A DNA stretch of 41,935 nt, from positions 1 through 41,935 of the forward strand of contig CAMCJI010000007.1 of NCBI GenBank assembly GCA_945874805.1, given 5' to 3'. This stretch comes from Asaia bogorensis (GTDB lineage Bacteria; Pseudomonadota; Alphaproteobacteria; Acetobacterales; Acetobacteraceae). Below the pieces are notes generated by a model. It saw only the letters and a program-made list of their open reading frames with translations, ran no database searches and was not told the DNA's origin. Positions 33,778 through 41,935 of this stretch are shown here, piece after piece. The position numbers were made by a program, and so were the translations under genes. Within the stretch, counting starts at the first letter, position 1, and each line of letters opens with the position of its first letter.

Positions 33778-35052
33778 ATGCACGACATCCGTACGATCCG
33801 GGCCGATGGCCCAGGCTTCGATGCCGCTCTGGCACGGCGCGGGATCGCTGCGATGTCGTCGTCGATCCTGGAGCAGGACGCGGCCAAACGCGCCGCCCAG
33901 ACGGCCTTGCAGGACAAGCAGGCCCGCCGCAATGCGGTGGCCAAGCTGGTCGGCGAGGGCAAGCGCGCCAAGGCCGACACCTCGGCGTTGGAAGCCGAGG
34001 CGACGGCGCTGCGCGATGAGATGACCGCGCTGGAAGCCGAGGCGGCAACGCTCGACCGCGCCATCTTCGACACGCTGGCAGCCATCCCCAACCTGCTCGA
34101 CCCCGACGTGCCGGACGGCGCGGACGAGGCTGCCAACAAGGTGCTCAAGCAGGTCGGCGAACCCCGCGACCTCGGCTTCGCGCCGCGCCAGCATTACGAG
34201 CTGGGCGAGGCGCTGGGGATGATGGATTTCGCCACCGCCTCGAAAATCTCTGGCGCCCGCTTCACCATCCTGCGCGGGAAGCTGGCGCGGATGGAGCGCG
34301 CGCTCGGCCAGTTCATGCTCGACCTGCATACGAACGAACATGGCTACACCGAGCATTCCGTGCCGGCGCTGGTCAACGACGCGGCGATGTTCGGCACCAA
34401 CCAGCTGCCCAAGTTTGCGGAGGATTCGTTCCGCACGACCGATGGCCTGTGGCTGATCGCCACGTCGGAAATCCCGCTGACCAACACAGTCGCCGGCGAG
34501 ATCGTCGCCGAGAAGTCGCTGCCGATCCGCCTGACCGCGCTGACCGACTGCTTCCGCTCCGAAGCCGGCTCGGCCGGGCGGGATACGCGGGGCATGCTGC
34601 GCCAGCACCAGTTCCGCAAGGTGGAGATGGTCTCGATCGCGCATCCCGAGCACTCGGTGGCCGAGCAGGAGCGGATGACCGGCTGCGCCGAGCGGGTGCT
34701 GGAGCTGCTGGGCCTGACCTTCCGCCGCGTGGTGCTGTGCGCGGGGGATACCGGCTTCGGTGCGGTGCGCACCTTCGACCTTGAGGTGTGGCTGCCCGGC
34801 CAGCAGGCCTGGCGCGAGATCTCCTCCTGCTCGAACACCCGCGACTTCCAGGCGCGGCGGATGAACGCACGCTTTCGCTCGGCGGACGGCAAGACGGTGG
34901 CACATGTGCATACGCTGAACGGCTCGGGCGTGGCCGTGGGCCGGGCGCTGATCGCGGTGATGGAGACCTATCAGCAGGCCGACGGTTCGATCCTCGTGCC
35001 GGATGTGCTCGTGCCCTACATGGGCGGCCTCAGCCGCATCAGCCGGGACTGA
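33778..35052 (+). CDS. serS: Seryl-tRNA synthetase
   Basis: A 424-residue class II synthetase. The N-terminal coiled coil (about 35-100, Ala/Glu/Lys-rich, [16 protein letters not shown]) binds the long arm of tRNA-Ser. Motif 2 is [21 protein letters not shown] at about 259-279, TSEIPLTN near 229-236 precedes it, and motif 3 is [12 protein letters not shown] near the end. The substrate-binding [14 protein letters not shown] is also present. It is complete and starts 4 bases after the racemase-like gene. Confidence 0.97.
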   Translation: MHDIRTIRADGPGFDAALARRGIAAMSSSILEQDAAKRAAQTALQDKQARRNAVAKLVGEGKRAKADTSALEAEATALRDEMTALEAEAATLDRAIFDTLAAIPNLLDPDVPDGADEAANKVLKQVGEPRDLGFAPRQHYELGEALGMMDFATASKISGARFTILRGKLARMERALGQFMLDLHTNEHGYTEHSVPALVNDAAMFGTNQLPKFAEDSFRTTDGLWLIATSEIPLTNTVAGEIVAEKSLPIRLTALTDCFRSEAGSAGRDTRGMLRQHQFRKVEMVSIAHPEHSVAEQERMTGCAERVLELLGLTFRRVVLCAGDTGFGAVRTFDLEVWLPGQQAWREISSCSNTRDFQARRMNARFRSADGKTVAHVHTLNGSGVAVGRALIAVMETYQQADGSILVPDVLVPYMGGLSRISRD

Positions 35053-35057
35053 AGCGG

Positions 35058-36064
35058 GTGCGCCGGCTGGTCATCCATGTCGGCACCCACAAGACCGGCA
35101 CCACGGCCCTGCAGGATGCGATGGCCGCGCGGGCGGAGGTGCTGCTGGCGGCGGGATGGCTCTATCCCGCCGCCGGCCGCGCGCCGCTGATGGCCGGCCA
35201 TCACAACCTCGCCTGGGCGCTGAGCGGGGACCGGCGGCTGGACGGCAATCCGGTCGGCGAGGTGATGGCGGAGCTTGCCGCCCATCCCGGCCCGGCGATC
35301 CTGACCAGCGAGGACTTCACCGGCATGCAGCCGGATCGCATGGCCTCCTTTCTCGGGCTCGCCCGCGCGGCCGGCTTCGCGCCGGAGTTCGTGGTGCTGC
35401 TGCGCGAACAGTCGGCCTATGCGGCGAGCCTCTACATGACGGCGATCCAGCTCGGCTACACCGCGCCGCTGTCAGACTTTCTCGGCAGTGCGGCGGCGGA
35501 CGGGGTGGTGGTGCATCACGAATGGCGCTTCCCGTTCCGCTACGACGCGTTCCTCGCCGCCCTGGCCGCGTTCGGTGCGCCGGTGCATGTGGGCGGCTAT
35601 GACGGGCTGCGCGGCTCGCTCGGCTCTGGTTTCGCAAGCGTGGCTGGCCTGCCCGCGCCGGTACTCGCCGCGCCGCTGCCGCGCACCAATCAGCGGATCG
35701 ACGCCGCGGCCGGGCTGGCGGTGCTGCACAAGGCCTGGCGGGGCAGCCCGCCCGACGCCGTTACGCAGGCGCGTATGCCGCCGCCTCGGCCGCGATCGGC
35801 CCCGATGGGCTGTCCCTGCACGAGGCGCGGGGGTTTGCCGCGGCCTTTGCCGAGAGCAACGCGGCGCTCGCCCGGCGCTGGGGCGTGGTGCTGCCCCCGC
35901 CCGCGCCGCGGCCGGGCGAGAGCCTGCTGCCGCTGTTGTCGCGCGCCTTCATCAATGCGGCGGGCGGGGCGGACGAGGTGGCGATCCTGCGCGCCTCGAC
36001 CAGTTGGCGCGTCACCGCCCCCCTGCGCGCCCTCGGCCGCATCGTCAAAGGATCTCCGGCATGA
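35058..36064 (+). pseudogene. Sulfotransferase-like (P-loop) gene with a one-base frameshift
   Basis: The first 230 codons from GTG 35058 encode RLVIHVGTHKTGTTALQ, a PAPS-type 5'-phosphosulfate-binding loop, then ILTSEDFTGM and FVVLLREQSAYAASLYM, as in sulfotransferases and related P-loop proteins. Near 35757-35761 the protein character jumps to another frame, which continues as YAGAYAAASAAIGPDGLS ... RVTAPLRALGRIVKGSPA and stops at 36064, overlapping the next ATG. Adding one C after GCC near 35757-35760 restores PDARYAGAY in one frame. A sequencing error in a C-rich stretch or a real recent mutation would look the same. The start has only a weak ribosome site. Substrate unknown. Confidence 0.7.
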
Positions 36065-36372
36065 CCAAGGAAGAACTCACCGCCTGGGCGCTGGCCAATG
36101 GCTGGCAGATGCTCGGTGGCATGCCGTGCCTGACCAAGCCGCGCAACCCGACGGAGGCGATCGTGCGACTGTCGCTGAAGGCCACCGTCGCCAATGTCGA
36201 GGTGAAGAAGCCCGCCGGCAAATGGGAGAAGGTCGCCGGCGCGCCCTACGCCGCAATCGAGGCGGACGAGGACGGCCTGCCGACCGGGCTGGGTTTCGAG
36301 ACGATCATCGGCTTCACCATGCTGATGCGCGACAACAAGGACCGGCAGGTGTTCGCGAAGATGAAGGGCTGA
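36061..36372 (+). CDS. Small hypothetical protein, 103 residues
   Basis: I do not recognise the family. It is a soluble, Lys-rich alpha/beta-looking protein: MTKEELTAWALANGWQMLGGMPCL, TEAIVRLSLKATVANVEVKKP and LGFETIIGFTMLMRDNKDRQ. It has no signal peptide or membrane helix and reads as a compact single domain. ATG overlaps the stop of the frame-shifted sulfotransferase-like gene (ATGA), so the two are cotranscribed. Its TGA directly abuts the stop of the convergent NTF2-like gene, the two reading together as TGATCA. Confidence 0.75.
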   Translation: MTKEELTAWALANGWQMLGGMPCLTKPRNPTEAIVRLSLKATVANVEVKKPAGKWEKVAGAPYAAIEADEDGLPTGLGFETIIGFTMLMRDNKDRQVFAKMKG

Positions 36373-37488
36373 TCAGGCCCGCCCCAGCTCCCCCAGCTTG
36401 ATCTGGGTGAGCATCGCCATCTCGTCATACACGTCCCACTGCTCGACGATCTTGCCGCCGATGATGTGGTAGTGGGTGGCGCCGAGCAGGAAGATGCGGT
36501 GGCCGGTGGGCGCACCCATCAGCCCCCAGCCGAGATGGTGGCCCTCCATGATCCAGCGCACCGCCACCTTCTCGCCGCCCTCCTCGGAGGCGACCGAGCA
36601 GATGTGCTGCGGGATGAAGGCGCAGTCCGGCATGGTGGCGATGAGCTGCATCGTGCGGTGCAGCACCGCCGGGCGGCCGTAGAGGTCGCGGTTGTTGGTG
36701 CCGTGGTAGAGCACGTTCGGCGCGTAGTTGCGGTCGATCGCGCCGAGCATGCGCTGGTTGTAGGTCTCGTGCAGCAGGCCGAGCAGCCAGGCCTCGGTAT
36801 CGGTATGGGCGATCGACAGGTCGGCCTTCGCCTCGGGCGGATACTGGCCGATCATCCGGCGGTTCTCGCCGAAGTCCAGCAGGGGTTTGCCGGTGGCCAG
36901 CAGGTCGCGCGCGGCGGCCTCGGCGATCGGGTGCGGGTCGAGGCCGAGCTGTTTGATCATGCCCATGCCGTCGCCCATGATCCATTCGCGGTAGATGCGG
37001 TTCTCCAGGATCATGCAGTCGGCAATACCGCGGGTTGTGAAGCTGCGCCCGGTGGCGCGCCCGTACGGGCCGTCCTGGCTGTGCCGGCCGCTGCCGGTGA
37101 CGTAGTGGGAGGTGTAGAACCCATCCACGTCATTGCCGCGCCAGATCACCTGGGTGGCCATGCCCCGCCGCTCGGGGAACACCGTCAGCCGGGCGATGGT
37201 GTCGCGCACGATGTCTTCGCGGTCATGCACGACCTTGAGGTTGTAGTACACGTCCGCGTTGTGGGTGTAGTGGCTGTAGATCAGCCCGATGTCGCGCTCG
37301 TCCCAGATGCGGTGGGTGCATCGGACGATGTAATCGACGATGTCGGTATAGATCGGGTCAAACCCGCGCAGGGATTGGCTGCGCGGCCGGTCGGTGGGGA
37401 CGAGGTCGGTGAAGTCGCGGCGTTCGACCTGCAGCACCTCCTCGGCGGGTGCGGCGGGGACGATGCGAGGGGAGGGGGCGTCGCTCAT
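36373..37488 (-). CDS. Double NTF2/SnoaL-like protein
   Basis: A 371-residue protein that looks like two SnoaL/NTF2-like cone domains in tandem: about 50-180 (IWDERDIGLIYSHYTHNADVYY, EDIVRDTIARLTVFPERR, EWIMGDG) and about 225-360 (LLGLLHETYNQRMLGAIDRNY, RPAVLHRTMQLIATMPD, HHLGWGLMGAPTGHRIFLLG, HYHIIGGKIVEQWDVYDE). The family includes ester cyclases, limonene-epoxide-hydrolase-like and other enzymes, and no catalytic site can be named here. It is the last gene of the minus-strand operon and overlaps the bicupin stop by a base (ATGA type). Function unknown; context suggests it works on the product of the bicupin. Confidence 0.8.
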   Translation of the reverse strand: MSDAPSPRIVPAAPAEEVLQVERRDFTDLVPTDRPRSQSLRGFDPIYTDIVDYIVRCTHRIWDERDIGLIYSHYTHNADVYYNLKVVHDREDIVRDTIARLTVFPERRGMATQVIWRGNDVDGFYTSHYVTGSGRHSQDGPYGRATGRSFTTRGIADCMILENRIYREWIMGDGMGMIKQLGLDPHPIAEAAARDLLATGKPLLDFGENRRMIGQYPPEAKADLSIAHTDTEAWLLGLLHETYNQRMLGAIDRNYAPNVLYHGTNNRDLYGRPAVLHRTMQLIATMPDCAFIPQHICSVASEEGGEKVAVRWIMEGHHLGWGLMGAPTGHRIFLLGATHYHIIGGKIVEQWDVYDEMAMLTQIKLGELGRA

Positions 37489-38657
37489 CAGGCCGTCTCC
37501 ATCTCGCCGGCCATCTGCCGGCCCGGGGCGTAATCCGGCAGGAGGTGGGCGGGGGCGATCAGGCCTGAGGCATCGACGGCACGGTTGGCGGCGCGGGCGG
37601 CGGCGATGGTCCCGGCCGGCCATTCGGGGGTCTTGCGGCCCTCGCCGGTGATCATCACCAGCAGTTCCACGGCCTCGCTGCCGGTGTTGCGTACCGCGCG
37701 CCAGACGCCCGCGGGCACGGAGCACATGTCGAGCGGGGCGAGCGGCAGGGCGACCTCGTGGCCCGGGCCGTTCAGCACCACCTCGGCCTCGCCCCGGTGG
37801 GCGAGCAGCACCATCTTCGCGCCGATGCGAAAGCGCGAGACGCTGCCGCCGGGGGGGACGCGCAGCCACTCCATCGAGAAGCCGTGCGGGTCCATCAGCG
37901 GGGCGAGATGGCCGCGATGCTGGCTGATGCCGGCACCGATCACCGGGGCGATGGCGCTGGCGCAGCCGGGCAGGCAGGAGTCGAGCAGGGCGGCGTCGCT
38001 CCATACTCGGTCCTCGGCGGTGACGACGCGCTTGCGCATCTCCGCCGGAGTCCAGCGGCGCAGGGCAGCGATCTCCTCGGGGGTGATGGGCTTGAGGCGG
38101 TCCGCCGGCGCGGGCACGGGCGCACCGGTGGTGGTGTCGATCAGGGCGTTGTCGGCGCCGATGTAGAGGCCCGTCTCGGCCGCGCGGGCCAGCACCGAGG
38201 GGTGCCAGATGATGCCGCCGGTATCGTCCCCGCCGAGCGTGGTGAAGATCCAGCCGTCATCCGGGCCGGTGTTGGTGAAGCCGCGGAAGATCCAGGTGGG
38301 GATGGAGGAGATCGCGCCCTCGTCGGCCTCGAAGGTGCCGTCATCGCCGTTCGGGCCCCAACGCAGCGTCCACTTGCCGCGGAGCGTCATGAACACTTCG
38401 GCGGTGAAGTGCAGATGCAGGTTGTTGACGATGCCGTTCGGCATCCCTGCAGCGCCGATGTTGAAGCCGTGCGGCTCGCGCAGGTTCACGTGCTGGTCGG
38501 CCGCCGTGGTCACGCCCGGGCCGATCATCGAGTAGTTGCGCTTGAGGTGCGAGCCAGGCAGCCGGCAATCGACGAAGGCGACGGGGCAGGAGACGTATTC
38601 GCGGCTGGGGATCAGCCGCGCACGGGCCTCGGCCGGGGTAAGGATGATGTCGGTCAT
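37488..38657 (-). CDS. Bicupin protein, possible dioxygenase
   Basis: A 389-residue two-cupin protein. The first cupin has a textbook motif 1, GIVNNLHLHFTAEVFMTLRG, with His81, His83 and Glu87 as metal ligands. In motif 2 the usual fourth ligand is Arg125 (PTWIFRGFTN), so the metal site has three normal ligands. The second cupin (about 255-340) has FRIGAKMVLLAHRG where HxH is expected and looks metal-free, as in some quercetinase- and gentisate-type bicupins. It is likely an iron or other metal enzyme, but substrate and reaction are unknown. It starts 22 bases after the permease gene and shares its stop with the NTF2-like start. Confidence 0.8.
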   Translation of the reverse strand: MTDIILTPAEARARLIPSREYVSCPVAFVDCRLPGSHLKRNYSMIGPGVTTAADQHVNLREPHGFNIGAAGMPNGIVNNLHLHFTAEVFMTLRGKWTLRWGPNGDDGTFEADEGAISSIPTWIFRGFTNTGPDDGWIFTTLGGDDTGGIIWHPSVLARAAETGLYIGADNALIDTTTGAPVPAPADRLKPITPEEIAALRRWTPAEMRKRVVTAEDRVWSDAALLDSCLPGCASAIAPVIGAGISQHRGHLAPLMDPHGFSMEWLRVPPGGSVSRFRIGAKMVLLAHRGEAEVVLNGPGHEVALPLAPLDMCSVPAGVWRAVRNTGSEAVELLVMITGEGRKTPEWPAGTIAAARAANRAVDASGLIAPAHLLPDYAPGRQMAGEMETA

Positions 38658-38679
38658 GCGAAAACCTTTTTATGACAGC

Positions 38680-39507
38680 TCATTTGACGGCGCCCACGGC
38701 CATGCCCTTGGTGAAATGGCGCTGGATGATCATGGCCAGGAAGAACATCGGGATGGTGATGATAATGCCGGTGGCGGCGATCAGCTCCCACATCACGCCG
38801 CGCTCGATGCGGAAGCCCATGATGCCGACGGAGAGCGGCACCACCGCGTTACGGGTCAGGATCAGGGCGAACAGGAACTCGTTCCAGGCGATGATGAAGC
38901 TGAAGATGCCGGCGGTGGCGATGCCGGGCAGGGACATCGGCACGACGATCCGCCACAGCAGCACCGGCAGGCTGGCGCCGTCGATCTTCGCGGCTTCCTC
39001 CGTCTCCTCGGGGATGGCGTCGATGAAGCCCTTGATGGTCCAGATGGCGTAGGGCAGCACGATCGAGAGGTTGACGATGATCAGGCCGAGATAGGTGTCC
39101 AGCAGGCCGAGGTTGCGGAACATCAGGTAGAACGGCAGCACCACCACCACGCCGGGCAGGAACTGGGTGAGCAGGATCCACTGGAACAGCGCGCGCTTGA
39201 AGCGGAAGCGCCGGCGCGAGAAGGCGTAGGCCGCACAGATGGCAACCGGCAAAGCGACGATGACGGTGCCGCTGGCGATCACCGCGGAATTCAGCACCTT
39301 CCAGCCGATCTCCCAGCGCGGGCTGAACACCTCGCGAAAATTGTCCAGCGTGGGGGTGAAGAAGATGTTGATCCGGTAGATCAGCGCCGGGTCCTTGAAG
39401 GCGGTGGCGATCATCCAGACGATCGGGAACAGGATCAGGAAGCCGACGAGCAACAGCGTCGCCTGCTCGGCCACGCGCCAGATCGCACGGGTGCGGGAAG
39501 CGGACAT
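38680..39507 (-). CDS. Carbohydrate-type ABC permease, MalG/UgpE-like
   Basis: A 275-residue six-helix permease of the CUT1 class. The EAA loop EETEEAAKIDGASLPVLLWRI is present, followed by the closing helices ending in QRHFTKGMAVGAVK, typical of MalG-type subunits. It pairs with the MalF-like permease whose gene overlaps its start (ATGA at 39505-39509). An in-frame longer reading upstream is shadow sequence within the partner gene. Confidence 0.95.
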   Translation of the reverse strand: MSASRTRAIWRVAEQATLLLVGFLILFPIVWMIATAFKDPALIYRINIFFTPTLDNFREVFSPRWEIGWKVLNSAVIASGTVIVALPVAICAAYAFSRRRFRFKRALFQWILLTQFLPGVVVVLPFYLMFRNLGLLDTYLGLIIVNLSIVLPYAIWTIKGFIDAIPEETEEAAKIDGASLPVLLWRIVVPMSLPGIATAGIFSFIIAWNEFLFALILTRNAVVPLSVGIMGFRIERGVMWELIAATGIIITIPMFFLAMIIQRHFTKGMAVGAVK

Positions 39508-40382
39508 CAGCTGCCCTTCGGCACGATGTGCCGGATGTAGGAAAACGACAGCGCGAACAGGATCGCCGTCAGCACATAGGCGACGGCCGAGGCGTAGCCG
39601 ATGTCGTAGTCGCGAAAGCCGATCTCGTAGGCGAGCAGAGCGAGGGTGGTGGTCTCCCGCCCCGGGCCGCCGCCGGTCATCGTCACGATGCTGTCGAACA
39701 CCTTCAGGGCGAACACTGTTTTCAGGATGATCGCCACCGTCAGCACGGGCAAGATCTGCGGCAGGGTGACATGGCGGAACACCTGCCACGCCCCGGCGCC
39801 GTCGATGCGCGCGGCCTCCTGCGTCTCCGGCGGCACGGTGGCCAGCCCGCCCATCAGCATGAAGCAGAAATACGGCGCCCAGTGCCACAGGTCGGCGGAG
39901 ATCAGGGCGGCCATCGACAGGGCGGGGCTCGCGAACCAGTCCACATCGGCCATGAACGGCAGGATGGTGCCGATGCCGCGCTGGAAGGCGCCGTAGTCCG
40001 GATTGAACATGAAGCGCCAGGAAATCCCGATCAGCGCCGGGCTGACGGCGAACGGCAGGATCAGCACCGTGCGGAGCATCGATTGGGCGAAGCCGGCCCG
40101 CAGCAGCAGGATCGCCAGGCCCAGGGCGGCGCCGATGGTCAGCGTCACGTCGATCAGCACGAAGCGCAGCGTGACCCAGACGACCTGCCAGAACACCGGG
40201 TCGTCGGTGAAGGCGATCTCGTAGTTCTCCAGCCCGATGAAGGCGCCGGGGCGCAGGCTGCGGGTGAGCTGCCAGTCGTGGAAGCTGGTGTAGAAGGAAT
40301 ACAGCAGCGGATAGAGCGTGGTGGCGCCGACGACGATGATCGCCGGCGCCAGCAGGATCGCAGTCGAGCGGGACTCGCGCAT
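39507..40382 (-). CDS. Carbohydrate-type ABC permease, MalF/UgpA-like
   Basis: A 291-residue permease with six helices and the EAA loop PPETQEAARIDGAGAWQVFRHV. The N-terminus STAILLAPAIIVVGATTLYPLLYS and the TFHDW-like SFHDWQL are typical of UgpA/LacF members of the CUT1 class. ATG at 40382 is used; TTG two codons upstream is an alternative. The ATPase that energises this class (MalK/UgpC) is not encoded in the window, so it may be shared from elsewhere in the genome or lie beyond the IS element. Confidence 0.94.
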   Translation of the reverse strand: MRESRSTAILLAPAIIVVGATTLYPLLYSFYTSFHDWQLTRSLRPGAFIGLENYEIAFTDDPVFWQVVWVTLRFVLIDVTLTIGAALGLAILLLRAGFAQSMLRTVLILPFAVSPALIGISWRFMFNPDYGAFQRGIGTILPFMADVDWFASPALSMAALISADLWHWAPYFCFMLMGGLATVPPETQEAARIDGAGAWQVFRHVTLPQILPVLTVAIILKTVFALKVFDSIVTMTGGGPGRETTTLALLAYEIGFRDYDIGYASAVAYVLTAILFALSFSYIRHIVPKGS

Positions 40383-40404
40383 GGCCAACCCCGCTCGGCC
40401 TGCT

Positions 40405-41712
40405 TCAGCCGCGCCGCATGATGCGCGCGACCTGGGCGGCGGCCGCGTTCATCGCTTCCGGCACCTTGGCCTGGCCGGTGACGATGTTGTTCACCGCCAC
40501 TTCCATCACGTCCACGCACGGCAGGAACTGCGGGATCATCGGGATGGCGTTCTTGGTCTTCTCCAGCGCCTCGGCGGCAATGGCGTGCATGCCGCGGAAG
40601 CGCTTGCCCACATCGGGGTCGCGCAGGTTCGACCACTGGGTGCAGACCACGTCGTTCTCGGCCGGATCGACCAGGATCGAGCGCTCGATCGCCGGATCGC
40701 TGACCCAGGCGAGGAACTCCATCGCCGCGTTCTTGACCTTCGAGTTCTTGTTGACGCCGTAGATCCAGCTGTTCGTGTAGGTCGTCGGCGCGGCGCCGCG
40801 GTAGCTCGGCAGCGGCACGAAGCCGATCTTGTCGAGCCCGATCGCCGCGTCCTTCATGGCGTAGCGGTTGTACACGTGCCACCACACCGGGTTCATCGCA
40901 GAATTGCCCTGCACCATCGAGGTCGTCGCATCGCCCTCGTTGAAGCTGGCCGCACCCGTCGGGGTGATCTTGTACTTGATGTGCAGGTCCACGTAGTCCT
41001 GCGTCGCCTGCAGGCCGGCGGCGTTGTTGAACATCGGCTGCATCTTGTCGTCGAACAGGTCCGAGCCGGCGCCCCAGAGGAAGTTGTACCACACCATCAG
41101 GTTCTGCCCGGCGAGGCGGCCGTAGGGGATGGAGATGCCGGCGAGCTTGGTCTTTTCCTGGATGCGCAGGGCGGCGGCGATCGTCTCCTCCCAGCTGCGC
41201 GGGGCGGACAGGCCGAGCTCGTCGAACACGTCCTTGCGGTAGAACATCAGCTGGATGTGGCAGCGCGTCGGCAGGCCATAGACGTCGTTCTTGTAGAGCC
41301 CGGCATGCAGGAAGGGGCGGGGATAGCGGGCGAAGGGATCGATGCCGCGCTTCTTCATCTCGGCGCCCACGGGCATCAGGTAGGTATCGACCAGCGGCGG
41401 GATCCACACATCCATAATCGTGGCGAGGTCGAAATCGGCGGAGCCGGCGACCATCTCGGCCGTCAGCTTCTCGCGCAGGGCGGCAAAGGGGACGTCGATG
41501 AACTGCACCTTGATGCCGGTCTCGGCCTCGAAGGCCGGCAGGCGCTTGGCCTGGGCGGCGTACTGGCTGGCGCGCACGACCATGACCTTCACGGTCTGGC
41601 CTGCAAAGGGCTTGCCGGGTGTGAGCTGCGCCCGGGCCGGCTGCGGGCCGAACCCGGCGGCGGCGGCAAGGGCCGCGGCACCGGTCAGCGCGTGGCGACG
41701 TGAAAGCTCCAT
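40405..41712 (-). CDS. Extracellular solute-binding protein family 1 (CUT1 importer)
   Basis: A 435-residue periplasmic binding protein with a twin-arginine-type signal ELSRRHALTGAAALAAAAGF and cleavage near ARA before QLTPG. The mature part has the family 1 pattern: VMVVRASQYAAQAKRLPAFEAETGIKVQ, then FDLATIMDVWIPPLVDTYLM, GLPTRCHIQLMFYRKDVFDELGL and RSWEETIAAALRIQ. It binds a sugar, glycerol-phosphate-like or other organic solute and delivers it to the two permeases next in the operon. It is the first gene, preceded by about 150 bases carrying a palindrome. Confidence 0.94.
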   Translation of the reverse strand: MELSRRHALTGAAALAAAAGFGPQPARAQLTPGKPFAGQTVKVMVVRASQYAAQAKRLPAFEAETGIKVQFIDVPFAALREKLTAEMVAGSADFDLATIMDVWIPPLVDTYLMPVGAEMKKRGIDPFARYPRPFLHAGLYKNDVYGLPTRCHIQLMFYRKDVFDELGLSAPRSWEETIAAALRIQEKTKLAGISIPYGRLAGQNLMVWYNFLWGAGSDLFDDKMQPMFNNAAGLQATQDYVDLHIKYKITPTGAASFNEGDATTSMVQGNSAMNPVWWHVYNRYAMKDAAIGLDKIGFVPLPSYRGAAPTTYTNSWIYGVNKNSKVKNAAMEFLAWVSDPAIERSILVDPAENDVVCTQWSNLRDPDVGKRFRGMHAIAAEALEKTKNAIPMIPQFLPCVDVMEVAVNNIVTGQAKVPEAMNAAAAQVARIMRRG

Positions 41713-41751
41713 TGGTGGATCCCCCCGGAAGTGTTGTTGTCCGGTGATGAT

Positions 41752-41763
41752 GACTACGTAGTC
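41752..41763. promoter_or_regulatory. Perfect 12-bp palindrome, candidate operator of the ABC-bicupin operon
   Basis: GACTACGTAGTC reads the same on both strands and lies 40 bases upstream of the ATG of the solute-binding protein, where a repressor or activator would act. GntR-, LacI- or IclR-type regulators bind sites of this size; no such gene is in the window, so the regulator may be beyond it. Confidence 0.5.
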
Positions 41764-41864
41764 TTCTGCAACGCAAGCGGTCTGTCAGAACCCATCCACA
41801 AAGAAGTTGAGTCGTTGGAATCGGATGTGATTCGCTGTTCCGCGTGACGATTCGCGGAGGGATC

Positions 41865-41935
41865 ATGACCTGGACGGCAGAACATCGGCGAGCAGCGGAT
41901 CGGCGCGGTTTGCGCTATCCGAGCGACATGACGGA
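41865..41935 (+). CDS. IS5-family transposase, 5' end only
   Basis: The last 71 bases open a frame reading MTWTAEHRRAADRRGLRYP then SDMT, preceded by an excellent ribosome site (CGGAGGGATC before ATG). The RRGLRYPSDxT pattern is the familiar N-terminus of IS5-family transposases of Acetobacteraceae and relatives, where DAEW normally follows. The rest of the element is outside the window. The left end should lie within about 60-100 bases upstream of 41865, but I cannot place the inverted repeat. Insertion so close to the ABC operon promoter might influence it. Confidence 0.7.
   Translation, partial: MTWTAEHRRAADRRGLRYPSDMT

Noticed and set aside
36370-36375. TGATCA palindrome formed by the two abutting stop codons as a regulatory site
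   Set aside because: It is explained by two convergent TGA stops meeting end to end and is too short to support a further claim.

Overview
The window is about 42 kb of very GC-rich DNA (third codon positions almost always G or C) with densely packed genes, many sharing ATGA or GTGA stop/start overlaps. The run xthA, erpA, dgt, argS, SPOR protein, nagZ, site-2 protease, scpA, scpB, tatB, tatC, serS is the housekeeping order typical of Rhodospirillales. With the T-rich hairpin repeats, an LexA-type direct repeat and the start of an IS5-like transposase, this suggests an alphaproteobacterium, most likely Acetobacteraceae. This is inference from gene order and composition; no rRNA or marker search was possible.

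Layout. 1-5.1 kb (+): end of an MFS drug-type transporter, an exported alpha/beta hydrolase, a large membrane protein with a spermidine-synthase-like core, and an isoaspartate-methyltransferase-like protein with a Tat-type signal. 5.1-9.0 kb (-): LLM flavin monooxygenase, D-2-hydroxyacid dehydrogenase, a small membrane protein and a chemoreceptor. 9.0-15.0 kb (+): a tightly overlapping catabolic-looking operon of thiolase, acyl-CoA ligase, PhyH-type dioxygenase and a two-subunit molybdenum hydroxylase. The thiolase and the ligase are each cut by one in-frame TAG codon. 15.0-16.4 kb (-): dgoK-dgoA of D-galactonate catabolism. 16.5-21.2 kb (+): a polyamine/Fe-type ABC importer with two tandem binding proteins. 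21.2-22.6 kb (-): an MmgE/PrpD-family protein. 22.7-36.4 kb: the housekeeping block, with a frameshifted sulfotransferase-like gene and a small conserved-looking gene at its end. 36.4-41.7 kb (-): a sugar-type ABC importer (binding protein and two permeases, no ATPase) in one operon with a bicupin and a double NTF2/SnoaL-like protein. 41.9 kb: start of an IS5-type transposase.

How the parts fit. The two accessory catabolic regions (7.9-15.0 kb and 36.4-41.7 kb) each combine oxygenase or cupin-type enzymes with uptake or CoA-activation genes, but I cannot name a substrate for either. The dgoKA pair beside the first ABC importer suggests sugar-acid use. The most unusual signals are the two TAG codons, both at probable tyrosine positions in neighbouring genes of one operon; a composite inverted repeat and its third copy around dgt; and an exact alphaproteobacterial SOS-box pattern in front of an unrecognised small ORF.
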